Positions 1-7,684 are shown, counted from the first letter of the stretch. The stretch: DNA of 9,781 nucleotides from an uncultured Eubacteriales bacterium (GCA_905201505.1 CAJKOJ010000071.1:1-9781), one strand, 5' to 3'. Made by a program: numbers and translations. Notes: a model not told the origin generated them from the sequence alone.

Positions 1-33
1 AGTAATTTATTTAAAATATTATATATGAAACAG

Positions 34-40
34 AAGGAGG
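34..40 (+). promoter_or_regulatory. Ribosome binding site deciding a TTG start
   Basis: AAGGAGG lies 7 bases before a TTG codon at 48-50, which is near-ideal spacing. No ATG exists in the frame before the Walker A motif that would leave an intact first strand of the ATPase, and the sequence after TTG (IEVKNLTKKFG) is the normal start of this ABC family. The gene therefore most likely starts with TTG. Only 47 bases precede it, too few to identify its promoter. Confidence 0.85.
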
Positions 41-47
41 CTTCACT

Positions 48-1076
48 TTGATAGAGGTAAAAAATTTAACCAAAAAGTTTGGACCTCACACAGCAGTTGA
101 CAACATATCATTTAGCGTCAATGACGGTGAAATCGTTGGTTTTTTAGGACCAAACGGAGCAGGCAAAACAACAACTATGAATATGATGACAGGGTTTATT
201 TCATCAACGGAAGGAACTGTCAGAATAAATGGTTTTGATATACTTGAAGAACCCGTTAAAGCAAAAAAGCAGCTTGGTTATCTTCCCGATACACCGCCTG
301 TTTACGGTGATATGACCGTTAAAGAATACTTGGAATTTGTGTGCGACTTAAAAAAGGTTAAAAAAAGTGAAAGAGACTTTATGATAAAAGACATCATATC
401 GACTACTAAACTTAATGATGTTTTTAACCGACTGATAAAAAATCTTTCAAAGGGCTACAGACAAAGGGTAGGACTTGCCCAGGCACTTATAGGAAATCCC
501 GATGTGCTTATTCTTGATGAACCAACATCAGGTCTTGACCCTAAACAGATAATTGAAATGAGGGATTTAATTAAACGCCTTGGCAAAAAACACACTGTTA
601 TTTTAAGCTCACATATTTTAGGCGAAGTAAGTGAAATATGCAGCAAAATAATAATTATTAACAAGGGAAAAATTGTCGCAATGGACTCTACAGATGAACT
701 TATTAATATGTCAGGAAACTCTGCACAGCTTATTACAATAAAAGGAGATCCATATACCGCCGTTGAGAAATTAAGACAATGGAGTGCAATCTCATCAGTA
801 ATTATAGATAAAGATAACAACGACGGAACATTTGACATTAAAGTTTATGGCACTGACAACAGTGATATCAGAGAAATAATTTTTGCTGCTATGGCAGAGG
901 AGAGGATTGCAATACTTATGTTTAAACCTCTTTCAAGCGGACTGGAAGAAGTTTTTCTTAATGTAATAAACGGAAATTTTGAAAATGATGAAATTAACAA
1001 AAAAGAAGAAGAAATTTCAATAGCTTTTGCCGAAGGTGGCATTGACAATTACGATGACGAGGAGGTCGGCAAATAA
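48..1076 (+). CDS. Gliding-type (GldA-like) ABC transporter ATPase
   Basis: This 342-residue cytoplasmic ATPase should power the ABC-2 permease encoded next to it. Visible motifs are Walker A GPNGAGKT (34-41), an LSKGYRQR signature (133-140), Walker B VLILDEP (153-159) with catalytic Glu158, the D-loop SGLD (161-164) and the switch His189. The Q-loop position reads GYLPDT, so Thr82 stands where many ABC ATPases have Gln; as I recall, GldA relatives often vary here. The ATPase core is followed by a C-terminal regulatory-like region ending in LEEVFLNVI (about 299-307), as in the ABC-2 'CcmA/GldA' group. A 35-residue tail (308-342) follows with 12 acidic residues, making the protein longer than the roughly 300-310 I expect. 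It starts with TTG at 48 and its stop overlaps the permease start by one base. The family assignment is firm and the substrate unknown. A plain multidrug-type ATPase would be the alternative, but the GldG and DUF4340 neighbours argue for the Gld-like type. Confidence 0.93.
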   Translation: MIEVKNLTKKFGPHTAVDNISFSVNDGEIVGFLGPNGAGKTTTMNMMTGFISSTEGTVRINGFDILEEPVKAKKQLGYLPDTPPVYGDMTVKEYLEFVCDLKKVKKSERDFMIKDIISTTKLNDVFNRLIKNLSKGYRQRVGLAQALIGNPDVLILDEPTSGLDPKQIIEMRDLIKRLGKKHTVILSSHILGEVSEICSKIIIINKGKIVAMDSTDELINMSGNSAQLITIKGDPYTAVEKLRQWSAISSVIIDKDNNDGTFDIKVYGTDNSDIREIIFAAMAEERIAILMFKPLSSGLEEVFLNVINGNFENDEINKKEEEISIAFAEGGIDNYDDEEVGK

Positions 1077-1939
1077 TGATTTCCATTCTAAAAAAAGAAC
1101 TAAAAAACTACTTTAACACAATTACAGGATATGGCTTCTTGGGATTTTTAGTATTGATTACAGGCTATTTCTTTATTTCACAAAATATTGTTGCCGCAAA
1201 TGCCAACTATAATGAAACACTTGCCGGTTCAATGATTATGTTCTTAATCCTTGTACCTGTACTCACCATGAGACTGTTTGCAGAAGAAACAAGGCAAAAA
1301 ACAGATCAGCTCCTGTTTTCAGCTCCTGTTAAAATAACTGATATTGTTGCAGGAAAATTTTTTGCAGCTGCATTATTATATCTATTAGGTATAGCAATAA
1401 CCTTAGTGTTTCCTTTCATATTATCCCGATATGGGAGTATTGACTGGGGTATGACATTTGTTGGTTTATTTGGTTACATTATGATGGGAGCATGCCTTAT
1501 AAGCGTTGGGCTTTTTATATCAGTTCTTACAGACAATCAGATCGTAGCTGCTGCTGCTACATTCGCCACCGTATTCTTACTTCTTATGATGGATAATATT
1601 GCATCGTCAGCACCGATTTCTGTTTCTTCCTCAATTATGTTTATTATAATTATAATAATTGCAGTTTCTCTTACTGTATATAACAGCACAAAAAACATTG
1701 CATTATCAGGTATATTTGCACTTACAGGATTTGTTATTACTGGAGTATTATACCTTTTTAAACCAAATCTTTTTGACGGCGTAATTATTAGCATACTCGG
1801 ATGGTTTTCTGTACTTAACAGATTTGAAAATTTTTATATGGGTATTATTTCAATATCTGATATAATTTATTATATTACGTTCTCATTGGCATTTTTATAT
1901 CTTAGCGTAAATGTTATTGAGAAGAGAAGATGGAGCTAG
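1076..1939 (+). CDS. ABC-2 permease, GldF-like
   Basis: This 287-residue integral membrane protein is the likely channel-forming partner of the upstream ATPase. Six to eight hydrophobic stretches can be seen, at about 18-35, 49-67, 92-115, 126-150, 155-172, 186-202, 208-228 and 262-281. The cytoplasmic loop after the second one carries MRLFAEETRQKTDQLLFSAP (65-84), typical of ABC-2 permeases of the GldF/NosY group, where the coupling helix meets the ATPase. The segment near 243-265 (WFSVLNRFENFYMGII followed by SISD) matches the conserved end of these permeases, just before the last helix. The ATG at 1076 overlaps the ATPase stop codon (TAATG). Its AGGAGG (1060-1065) lies inside the ATPase's last codons, suggesting translational coupling. 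An unusual run of six isoleucines lies at 190-195. The transported substrate cannot be read from the sequence. Confidence 0.92.
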   Translation: MISILKKELKNYFNTITGYGFLGFLVLITGYFFISQNIVAANANYNETLAGSMIMFLILVPVLTMRLFAEETRQKTDQLLFSAPVKITDIVAGKFFAAALLYLLGIAITLVFPFILSRYGSIDWGMTFVGLFGYIMMGACLISVGLFISVLTDNQIVAAAATFATVFLLLMMDNIASSAPISVSSSIMFIIIIIIAVSLTVYNSTKNIALSGIFALTGFVITGVLYLFKPNLFDGVIISILGWFSVLNRFENFYMGIISISDIIYYITFSLAFLYLSVNVIEKRRWS

Positions 1940-1948
1940 GAGGCAGCT

Positions 1949-3355
1949 ATGAATAAGCTATTCAATGATAAAAGACTTAAGTATGGTACATACTCCGTGG
2001 TTGTTACTCTGATATTTGTTGCCATACTTATAATAATTAACTTGATAATAGGACAATTTAACAAGTCATTTGATTTTACAAAAGAAGAAATTTTTTCATT
2101 ATCAGACGAAACTAAATCTGTACTTGATAATGTTCAGGTTGATATAAATGTTTACACGCTTTTTAAAACAGGCAGCTCAGAAGCTGTTATAGGAAGAGTG
2201 AACCAAATAATTGATAAATATGCACAGGCAAATGAACATATTAAAGTTGAAAACAGAGATTTATACTTACACCCGGATTTTGCTAAAAAATATTCTTCTG
2301 AAAACGTAAGCGTTGATGTAAACAGTATTATTGTTGAAAGCGGAGATAAATTTAAAGTTATTAGTTATAATGACTACTTTAACAATAATGGCAGATTAAA
2401 TCTCGAGTCAGCTCTTACCAGTGCATTGCAGTTTGTGAATATGGAAGTATCCCCAACTGTTTATTTTGTAACAGGTCACGGAGAACCTGACAGTACAAAC
2501 TTTACTTCTTTAAATGATCAGCTTGAGCTTGCAAATTACACAGCAAAAACAATTAACCTTCTTGAGTCTGAAATACCTGCCGATTGTACAGTACTCTTCA
2601 TTACACCGGTAGACAGAGATTACTCACAGGCTGAGGCCGATAAAGTGTTAAATTATTTAAATAATGACGGCAGAGTATTTATGCTTTTAGGTGGTATTGA
2701 CACAGAAAAGTCCCCTAATCTTATGAGTATTTCTCAGGCTTATGGTATTACTCTTGAAAACGGTTATGTATACGAAGGAGAAGAATCTTCCTATATGCTC
2801 TACCCATACGCTGTGCTTCCTGAACTTAAAGAGCACGATATCAACAGTTCACTTATTTCCAAGGACTATCATACTCTTGCTGTAGCCTGCCAAAGTGTAA
2901 AAAACACAGAATTTCAAAAGCAGGGACTTGTAATAGAACCTTTACTTACTACAAGCAGCAAATCATATATAAAGGCAAACGGCAATCAGTCTGCAAACAA
3001 AGAACAAGGAGACATTGAGGGACCTTTTAATATTACAGTAGCTGTAACAGATTCCAACTACACAGATAAAGAACATACAACAAAACTTATAATATCAGGA
3101 GGCAGCTATTATCTTATTGATCCTAACACAGATTCAATGGTTAATAATGCTAACTCCACATTTGTTGTAAACGCTGTCAACTGGCTCAATGATAACACAG
3201 ACAGCATATATATTGCAGCTAAAAGTCTTCAAAATCCTTCTATTGTTGTAGATGCAGGTGCTGCTGCCAAAATCAAAATTATAAGCTGGTTTATATTGCC
3301 TGGCATTCTATTTGCTGCAGGATTTATTGTTTGGATAACAAGGAGAAACAAATAA
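1949..3355 (+). CDS. GldG-like ABC transporter auxiliary protein (ABC_transp_aux)
   Basis: This 468-residue protein is anchored by a helix near 16-35 and a second near 442-463 that is followed by RRNK, so the large middle part is probably outside the membrane. Two family hallmarks are visible: FDFTKEEIFSLSDETKSVL (41-59), close to the 'LTxxKxYSLSxxT' start of GldG proteins, and VYFVTGHGEPD (171-181), the conserved TGHGE of the ABC_transp_aux (PF09822) domain. The next part alternates strands and helices in a Rossmann-like way, including TVLFITPVDRDYS (about 214-226) and GRVFMLLGG (241-249). GldG-type proteins are encoded beside ABC-2 permeases and are thought to belong to the transport complex; their exact role is not known. 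AGGAGG (1938-1943) overlaps the permease stop codon and sits 5 bases before the ATG. The stop overlaps the next gene's start by one base. Family confidence is high and function is open. Confidence 0.9.
   Translation: MNKLFNDKRLKYGTYSVVVTLIFVAILIIINLIIGQFNKSFDFTKEEIFSLSDETKSVLDNVQVDINVYTLFKTGSSEAVIGRVNQIIDKYAQANEHIKVENRDLYLHPDFAKKYSSENVSVDVNSIIVESGDKFKVISYNDYFNNNGRLNLESALTSALQFVNMEVSPTVYFVTGHGEPDSTNFTSLNDQLELANYTAKTINLLESEIPADCTVLFITPVDRDYSQAEADKVLNYLNNDGRVFMLLGGIDTEKSPNLMSISQAYGITLENGYVYEGEESSYMLYPYAVLPELKEHDINSSLISKDYHTLAVACQSVKNTEFQKQGLVIEPLLTTSSKSYIKANGNQSANKEQGDIEGPFNITVAVTDSNYTDKEHTTKLIISGGSYYLIDPNTDSMVNNANSTFVVNAVNWLNDNTDSIYIAAKSLQNPSIVVDAGAAAKIKIISWFILPGILFAAGFIVWITRRNK
3340..3345 (+). 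promoter_or_regulatory. Ribosome binding site deciding the DUF4340 start
   Basis: AAGGAG lies 9 bases upstream of ATG 3355. The frame is open from a TTG at 3331, but that codon precedes this site and has no ribosome binding site of its own. Starting at 3355 gives a basic MKKKIY beginning directly followed by the membrane helix, and recreates the TAATG overlap seen at the first gene junction. Confidence 0.85.
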
Positions 3356-4770
3356 TGAAGAAAAAAATATATATTTTAATAAGTGCGGTAATTTTGCTTT
3401 TGGCATTACTGCTCATCTATTTGTTTGTATTAAATAAAAGCACAGGCAAAACGCCTGATGATGAACAATCAGACAGCGTCGATATGACTACCCTGGGAAC
3501 ACAGATAACATCTATGAACAATGTAGATACCTTTACACTTGATAATAAAAATGGAAATTTTGTATTTTATAAATCAGCTGATATATGGAAAATTAAAGGT
3601 TATGAAAACACTTTCAATACATCGGTAATAAATAATATAGAAAGTGTATTTACTGGGTTGTACTCAACACAAATTATCGAAGAAAATGCACAAGATTTAA
3701 CAAAATATTCTCTCAATCCGCCTATTGCTCAAGCTTCAAGCGGAGATTTAAAAATTAATTTAGGAAGTATAACAACAGATGGAAAGTATTACTATGTAAG
3801 TCTTAATAATGAAAACACAGTTTACATGGTTAATTCTGCCAGAGTAGACTGCCTGCAATATGGCTTAAACGATTTCATAGACAAATCCCTGCCTAAAATA
3901 AACAGTGATTCAATACAAGAAATTTCAATAGACTACAAAGATAAAGATGACATACTTATTAAATATGACAAAGATAATCCTATTGCACGAGAGTATTCAG
4001 AAAAGAATGGACTTGCAACTTTAGTAATGGAAAAACCCGTTGGAAATATGCTTGTATACCCTTATAATTTGCAGTCAAGCATATTAATGAATTTAAACAG
4101 TTTAAATGTTTCTGATTTAGTTAATATAGCACCTGCAGACTTGTCTGAATATGGTTTAGATAAACCACTGTGCACAATTTCTCTTGCAGATAACGAAAAT
4201 ACTATTATCGTAAAGATAGGGAACTATGTACCGGATACCGAAAACAGCTATTCTTATGTTATGATAAATGACCGCCCCGAAGTTTTTACAATGGAGTATA
4301 GAGCATTAAAGCCCTTTGTCAATGCCTCAATAGCCGACTTTGTAGAAAAATTTGTTTCATTGTATCAACGTTCAAAAGTAAACAGAATTATTATTGAGAG
4401 TGATAAAACATATACAATTGACTTCAAGGCAGAAGGCGAAAATGACTATAAAGAAATAGATGGTGTTACAAAGGATTACAGAAACAGTTATATTAATGGA
4501 GTACTTATAGACAAAGACACATTTACAAATTTTTATGAATTACTTGTAGGAATAGGCTTTGACAATATGATAAGTGAAACTTATAAAAATGATAATCCCG
4601 CAGTTACAATTACATTTGAATTAAGTGACGGAAGCAAAGATACTGCACAATATTATGATTATGACAGCAGCTTTTATATAGTAAACAAAGGTAATGATAC
4701 CTCCATGCTTGTGTCAAAGCAAACTGTACGAAAAGTTATTAATATGGCAGAGAATTTAATAAACAAATAG
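3355..4770 (+). CDS. Membrane-anchored DUF4340 protein with three repeats
   Basis: This 471-residue protein starts MKKKIYILIS and has one hydrophobic anchor (about 5-26). No lipobox cysteine is visible, so the rest is probably extracytoplasmic on an uncleaved helix. The body looks like three diverged copies of a DUF4340 unit, at roughly 58-175, 188-325 and 343-468. Each has a helix of the type 'F/YxxxVxNxxxxxLxxLxxxxxI', and the first two follow it with DLTKYSLNPP (114-123) and DLSEYGLDKP (262-271). Strands such as LKINLG (132-137) and IIVKIG (284-289) and a YYYV/YSYVMIN stretch then follow. The third copy is recognisable at YINGVLIDKDTFTNFYELL (379-397) and FYIVNKG (440-446). DUF4340 proteins commonly accompany GldA/F/G-like operons and probably form part of the complex; their molecular role is unknown. 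The gene is last in the operon, with a terminator 24 bases downstream. Confidence 0.88.
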   Translation: MKKKIYILISAVILLLALLLIYLFVLNKSTGKTPDDEQSDSVDMTTLGTQITSMNNVDTFTLDNKNGNFVFYKSADIWKIKGYENTFNTSVINNIESVFTGLYSTQIIEENAQDLTKYSLNPPIAQASSGDLKINLGSITTDGKYYYVSLNNENTVYMVNSARVDCLQYGLNDFIDKSLPKINSDSIQEISIDYKDKDDILIKYDKDNPIAREYSEKNGLATLVMEKPVGNMLVYPYNLQSSILMNLNSLNVSDLVNIAPADLSEYGLDKPLCTISLADNENTIIVKIGNYVPDTENSYSYVMINDRPEVFTMEYRALKPFVNASIADFVEKFVSLYQRSKVNRIIIESDKTYTIDFKAEGENDYKEIDGVTKDYRNSYINGVLIDKDTFTNFYELLVGIGFDNMISETYKNDNPAVTITFELSDGSKDTAQYYDYDSSFYIVNKGNDTSMLVSKQTVRKVINMAENLINK

Positions 4771-4789
4771 TCTTTAATTAGTCTTTAAT
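4768..4789 (+). repeat. 11-bp tandem duplication at the operon end
   Basis: TAGTCTTTAAT occurs twice in direct tandem, at 4768-4778 and 4779-4789. The first copy includes the TAG stop codon of the DUF4340 gene. It is probably a small replication-slippage duplication just before the terminator, and no function can be inferred. Confidence 0.8.
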
Positions 4790-4794
4790 TTTAT

Positions 4795-4833
4795 GACCGA
4801 AGAATATTTTTCTTCGGTCGTTTTTCTTTTTTG
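4795..4833 (+). terminator. Intrinsic terminator of the Gld-like operon
   Basis: A perfect 10-bp stem (GACCGAAGAA at 4795-4804 with TTCTTCGGTC at 4810-4819) encloses a 5-base loop. It is followed by TTTTTCTTTTTT (4821-4832). This is a textbook Rho-independent terminator, placed 24 bases after the DUF4340 stop, and it separates the operon from the sensor kinase gene. Confidence 0.92.
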
Positions 4834-4862
4834 TTGAAACATATATTTTTATATGTTAAACT
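4834..4862 (+). promoter_or_regulatory. Predicted sigma-A promoter of the hybrid kinase gene
   Basis: TTGAAA (4834-4839) is followed after 17 bases by TAAACT (4857-4862). A TG lies one base before the -10 box (4854-4855), an extended -10 motif that could make up for the weak TAAACT. Transcription would start near 4869, giving a leader of about 25 bases. It begins directly after the upstream terminator's T-tract, consistent with an independent gene. Confidence 0.6.
4838..4857. promoter_or_regulatory. Candidate operator: inverted repeat in the kinase promoter
   Basis: AACATATA (4838-4845) and TATATGTT (4850-4857) are perfect inverted copies around a TTTT centre. The 20-base dyad fills the spacer between the -35 and -10 boxes and touches both, the position of a repressor site. 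It is very AT-rich, so chance symmetry is possible in this genome. No regulator gene is next to it. Confidence 0.4.
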
Positions 4863-4894
4863 TATATATATAACAATATTATGGGGGGAACATT

Positions 4895-7684
4895 ATGAAA
4901 ACAAAAAGCAGGGCTTTACTTATATTTTTAAGCTGTGTATTTCTATCATTAGCCGTACTGGTGCCTTGTTTCAGTGCAGAAAATACCCCAGTTGTAAAAG
5001 TAGGATATTCAAACTTATATGATACAGTATATAAGAAAAGCAACGGAACATACAGTGGTTTTGCAGTAGACTATTTTGATAAAATATCAGAATATACAAA
5101 TAAAAACTTTAATTACATCAACATTGAAAACACTCAGTACATTAACTTTTTAAAAGATAATAGCCTGGATATTATCTTTGGCATTGCAAAAACAAAAGAA
5201 AACGAGGAATATCTCTCATTTTCAAAATGCTCTCTATTTGACGAAAAATACTTTTTATTTGCAAAAGACAGTTCCAATATTTACTATGAAGATTTTGACA
5301 CTATTAATAATACCAAAATAGGAACATTGAAAAATGACATACATATAAAAAATCTTAATGAATATGCCTATAAAAACAATTTTAATTACACACTTATAGA
5401 ATATAATAGTATTGATGAACTCAGAAATGCAATTGGCGTAGGCGATATAGATATTATATACGGAGCAAATATTGAAGCCTTTTCATACCTGACACAAATT
5501 GCTCAGGTATACTCAAATCCTGTATATATTGCAGGAAAAAAAGACAGTAAAATAATTGAAGAAATAGATAAGGCAATTAACCAAATACTCAATGACAATC
5601 CCGATTTTATTCTCACTTTAAACAAAAAATACCTTACAACCTATAACAAAAAATTATGCTTAACAAAAGAAGAAACAGAATATATTAAAAATGCAGGCAC
5701 AATACCTGTTGCTTTATCCAATGACTTAATTCCGTATGAATATATTGACAACAAAGGTAATTACGCTGGAATTATCACAGAAATATACAAATACATTAGT
5801 GAAAAAACCGCCCTTGAATTTGAATTTTTTGAAAGAAAATCAGATGAAGAGTTTAAAAATGACCTAGAAACAGGAAAAATAAAAATGACAGGTTTAGTTA
5901 TAGATACTCCTGCTGTAAAAGATTATCTTAACATTAAAACTTCAAACAAACTTTTGACAATTACTCTATATATGGCAAGCCAGAATTCCAATATAATTGA
6001 CAAGGAAAACGCTATATTGGTATTCTCAAATAAAACAATAAATTACGAAGATATTGCAAAAGGAATGGGGTACAGCAACTTTATAAAAGCAAAAACAACT
6101 GATGAATGTTTTGATATGGTTAAAATGGGAAAAGCAGATGCAACAATATTTCCTGATAAAACAATAGAAGTGTATTTAAATCATGCTTACTATTCAAAAC
6201 TTTCCTCTGTTTCACTATTAAACACCACAAATAATTACTGTATAGGTGTTTACAACACAAAGGATAATAAAATACTTCTTTCAATTATTAATAAAGCAAT
6301 TCATACTTTGTCAGCAGAAGAACTTAACAATATCAGGATGAATTGTTTTGCTGATGCCGTTTATCAAAAAAGTATAAAAGATATATTTTCTGAAAACAGC
6401 AGATTTATAATACCCGTTATTACTATATTATTATGCTTAATATTATTTATGAGCTACAGACAAAACAAAATTAAGTCTAAAATGAACGCAGCTCTTGAAA
6501 AGATGAATAGCAGTTTAAAAACAATCATAAATGAAAAAGAAGAAGCAAATGCAGCTAAGTCTGACTTTTTATCACGTATGAGCCATGACCTCAGAACCCC
6601 CTTAAACGGAATAATAGGAGCGTCAGAACTGGCTGCTGATGAAATTAACTCCAAAGAAGATGTTATAAACTATCTTAATCAAATTAATTCATCAGGAAAA
6701 TTTATGCTGGGACTTGTAAATGATATACTTGATATGAGCCAGATTGAAAAAGGAAATGTTGAATTTAACCTTGAAAATTATAATCAGGAAAGCCTTATTT
6801 CAGATATTAAATCTATGTTTGAACCTCTCTGCAAGGCAAAAAATATAAACCTGTTAATAAAACAATCCGCCTTTAGAGTGAATGTATTAGTGGACATATT
6901 AAGGCTTAAACAAATTTTCTTCAACCTATTATCAAATGCAGTCAAGTATACGCCAAATGGGGGCACTGTTGAATTTATAATAGCAAATCAAACTTTTGAT
7001 AATAACATAGAAAAAGTAACCTTTTTAATAAAAGATACAGGCATTGGTATGAGTGAAAAATTTCAGGAACATATGTATGATGCTTTTTCACGAGAGAAAA
7101 CAGGAAATACTGTTTCTACTCAAGGTTCAGGGCTCGGCTTGCCAATTGCAAAAAGGCTTGTTGACCTTATGGGCGGAACAATTGAATGCAAAAGCGTTGT
7201 TGGAATTGGTACAACATTTACAATAACACTGCCGCTGATTATTGCCAATGACGATACCTCAGGAATAATAACAAATGATACATCAGGTGAAATTTGGTTT
7301 AATAAACAAAAAATTTTGTTAGCCGAAGACCATGACTTAAATGCTCTTATTGCACAAAAGCTCCTTGAAAGAATAAATCTCGTAGCAGAAAGAGCCGCCA
7401 ACGGTGAAGAAGCTGTAAAAAAATTCACAGAACACAAAGAACAGTATTATTCAGCAATTCTTATGGATATAAGAATGCCTGTAATGGACGGAATTGAGGC
7501 AACAAAAAATATCAGAAACCTTGACAGAGCAGACGCTAAAACAATACCTATTATTGCTATGTCAGCAAATGCATTTAAGGAGGATATTGATAACTCAATA
7601 CAGTCAGGAATGAATGAATACCTTACAAAACCAATTGATAAAAATATACTTTATAATACCTTGGCAAAATATATTATAAAGTAA
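4895..7684 (+). CDS. Hybrid sensor histidine kinase with two SBP_bac_3-like sensor domains
   Basis: This 929-residue membrane sensor resembles BvgS in layout. In order it has a signal peptide (about 1-28, ending CFSA), a first periplasmic-binding-protein-like domain (about 33-250), a second (about 260-488), one membrane helix (503-521), a short coiled-coil-like linker (about 525-556), HisKA with SHDLRTP (563-569, phospho-His564), HATPase_c with N-box FFNLLSNAVKY (675-685), DTGIGM (714-719) and GSGLGL (744-749), and a receiver (806-929). The receiver shows acidic pair Glu811/Asp812, phospho-acceptor Asp858 in MDIRMPVMDG, Ser890 and Lys912. I see no HAMP, PAS or HPt domain. The Arg usual in amino-acid-binding SBP_bac_3 proteins is replaced in both sensors (Asn103, Val341), so the ligand may not be an ordinary amino acid. 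GGGGGG (4883-4888) serves as the ribosome binding site. All catalytic residues needed for a working kinase are present; ligand and output are unknown. Confidence 0.93.
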   Translation: MKTKSRALLIFLSCVFLSLAVLVPCFSAENTPVVKVGYSNLYDTVYKKSNGTYSGFAVDYFDKISEYTNKNFNYINIENTQYINFLKDNSLDIIFGIAKTKENEEYLSFSKCSLFDEKYFLFAKDSSNIYYEDFDTINNTKIGTLKNDIHIKNLNEYAYKNNFNYTLIEYNSIDELRNAIGVGDIDIIYGANIEAFSYLTQIAQVYSNPVYIAGKKDSKIIEEIDKAINQILNDNPDFILTLNKKYLTTYNKKLCLTKEETEYIKNAGTIPVALSNDLIPYEYIDNKGNYAGIITEIYKYISEKTALEFEFFERKSDEEFKNDLETGKIKMTGLVIDTPAVKDYLNIKTSNKLLTITLYMASQNSNIIDKENAILVFSNKTINYEDIAKGMGYSNFIKAKTTDECFDMVKMGKADATIFPDKTIEVYLNHAYYSKLSSVSLLNTTNNYCIGVYNTKDNKILLSIINKAIHTLSAEELNNIRMNCFADAVYQKSIKDIFSENSRFIIPVITILLCLILFMSYRQNKIKSKMNAALEKMNSSLKTIINEKEEANAAKSDFLSRMSHDLRTPLNGIIGASELAADEINSKEDVINYLNQINSSGKFMLGLVNDILDMSQIEKGNVEFNLENYNQESLISDIKSMFEPLCKAKNINLLIKQSAFRVNVLVDILRLKQIFFNLLSNAVKYTPNGGTVEFIIANQTFDNNIEKVTFLIKDTGIGMSEKFQEHMYDAFSREKTGNTVSTQGSGLGLPIAKRLVDLMGGTIECKSVVGIGTTFTITLPLIIANDDTSGIITNDTSGEIWFNKQKILLAEDHDLNALIAQKLLERINLVAERAANGEEAVKKFTEHKEQYYSAILMDIRMPVMDGIEATKNIRNLDRADAKTIPIIAMSANAFKEDIDNSIQSGMNEYLTKPIDKNILYNTLAKYIIK

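Noticed and set aside
1..33. Possible -10 boxes such as TAAAAT or TATTAT upstream of the first gene
   Set aside because: The region is almost pure A/T, and the matching -35 would lie at or beyond the window edge, so no promoter can be assigned.
25..51. Eight-codon open frame (ATG AAA CAG ... TGA) overlapping the TTG start of the ATPase gene, as a possible leader peptide
   Set aside because: It has no ribosome binding site of its own, and its codons are simply those spanning the ATPase's AAGGAGG. Chance is the simpler explanation.
1640..1680. Run of isoleucine codons in the permease as a possible simple-sequence repeat or phase-variable tract
   Set aside because: The codons are mixed (ATT/ATA) rather than a clean repeat, and the segment fits a normal membrane helix.
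3331..3354. Earlier TTG start for the DUF4340 gene
   Set aside because: It precedes the AAGGAG at 3340-3345 and would add a charged MDNKEKQI stretch before the membrane anchor; ATG 3355 has better signals.
4831..5022. 63-residue open frame overlapping the kinase start
   Set aside because: It begins with a TTG inside the terminator/promoter region, lacks a ribosome binding site and overlaps the well-supported kinase gene in another frame.
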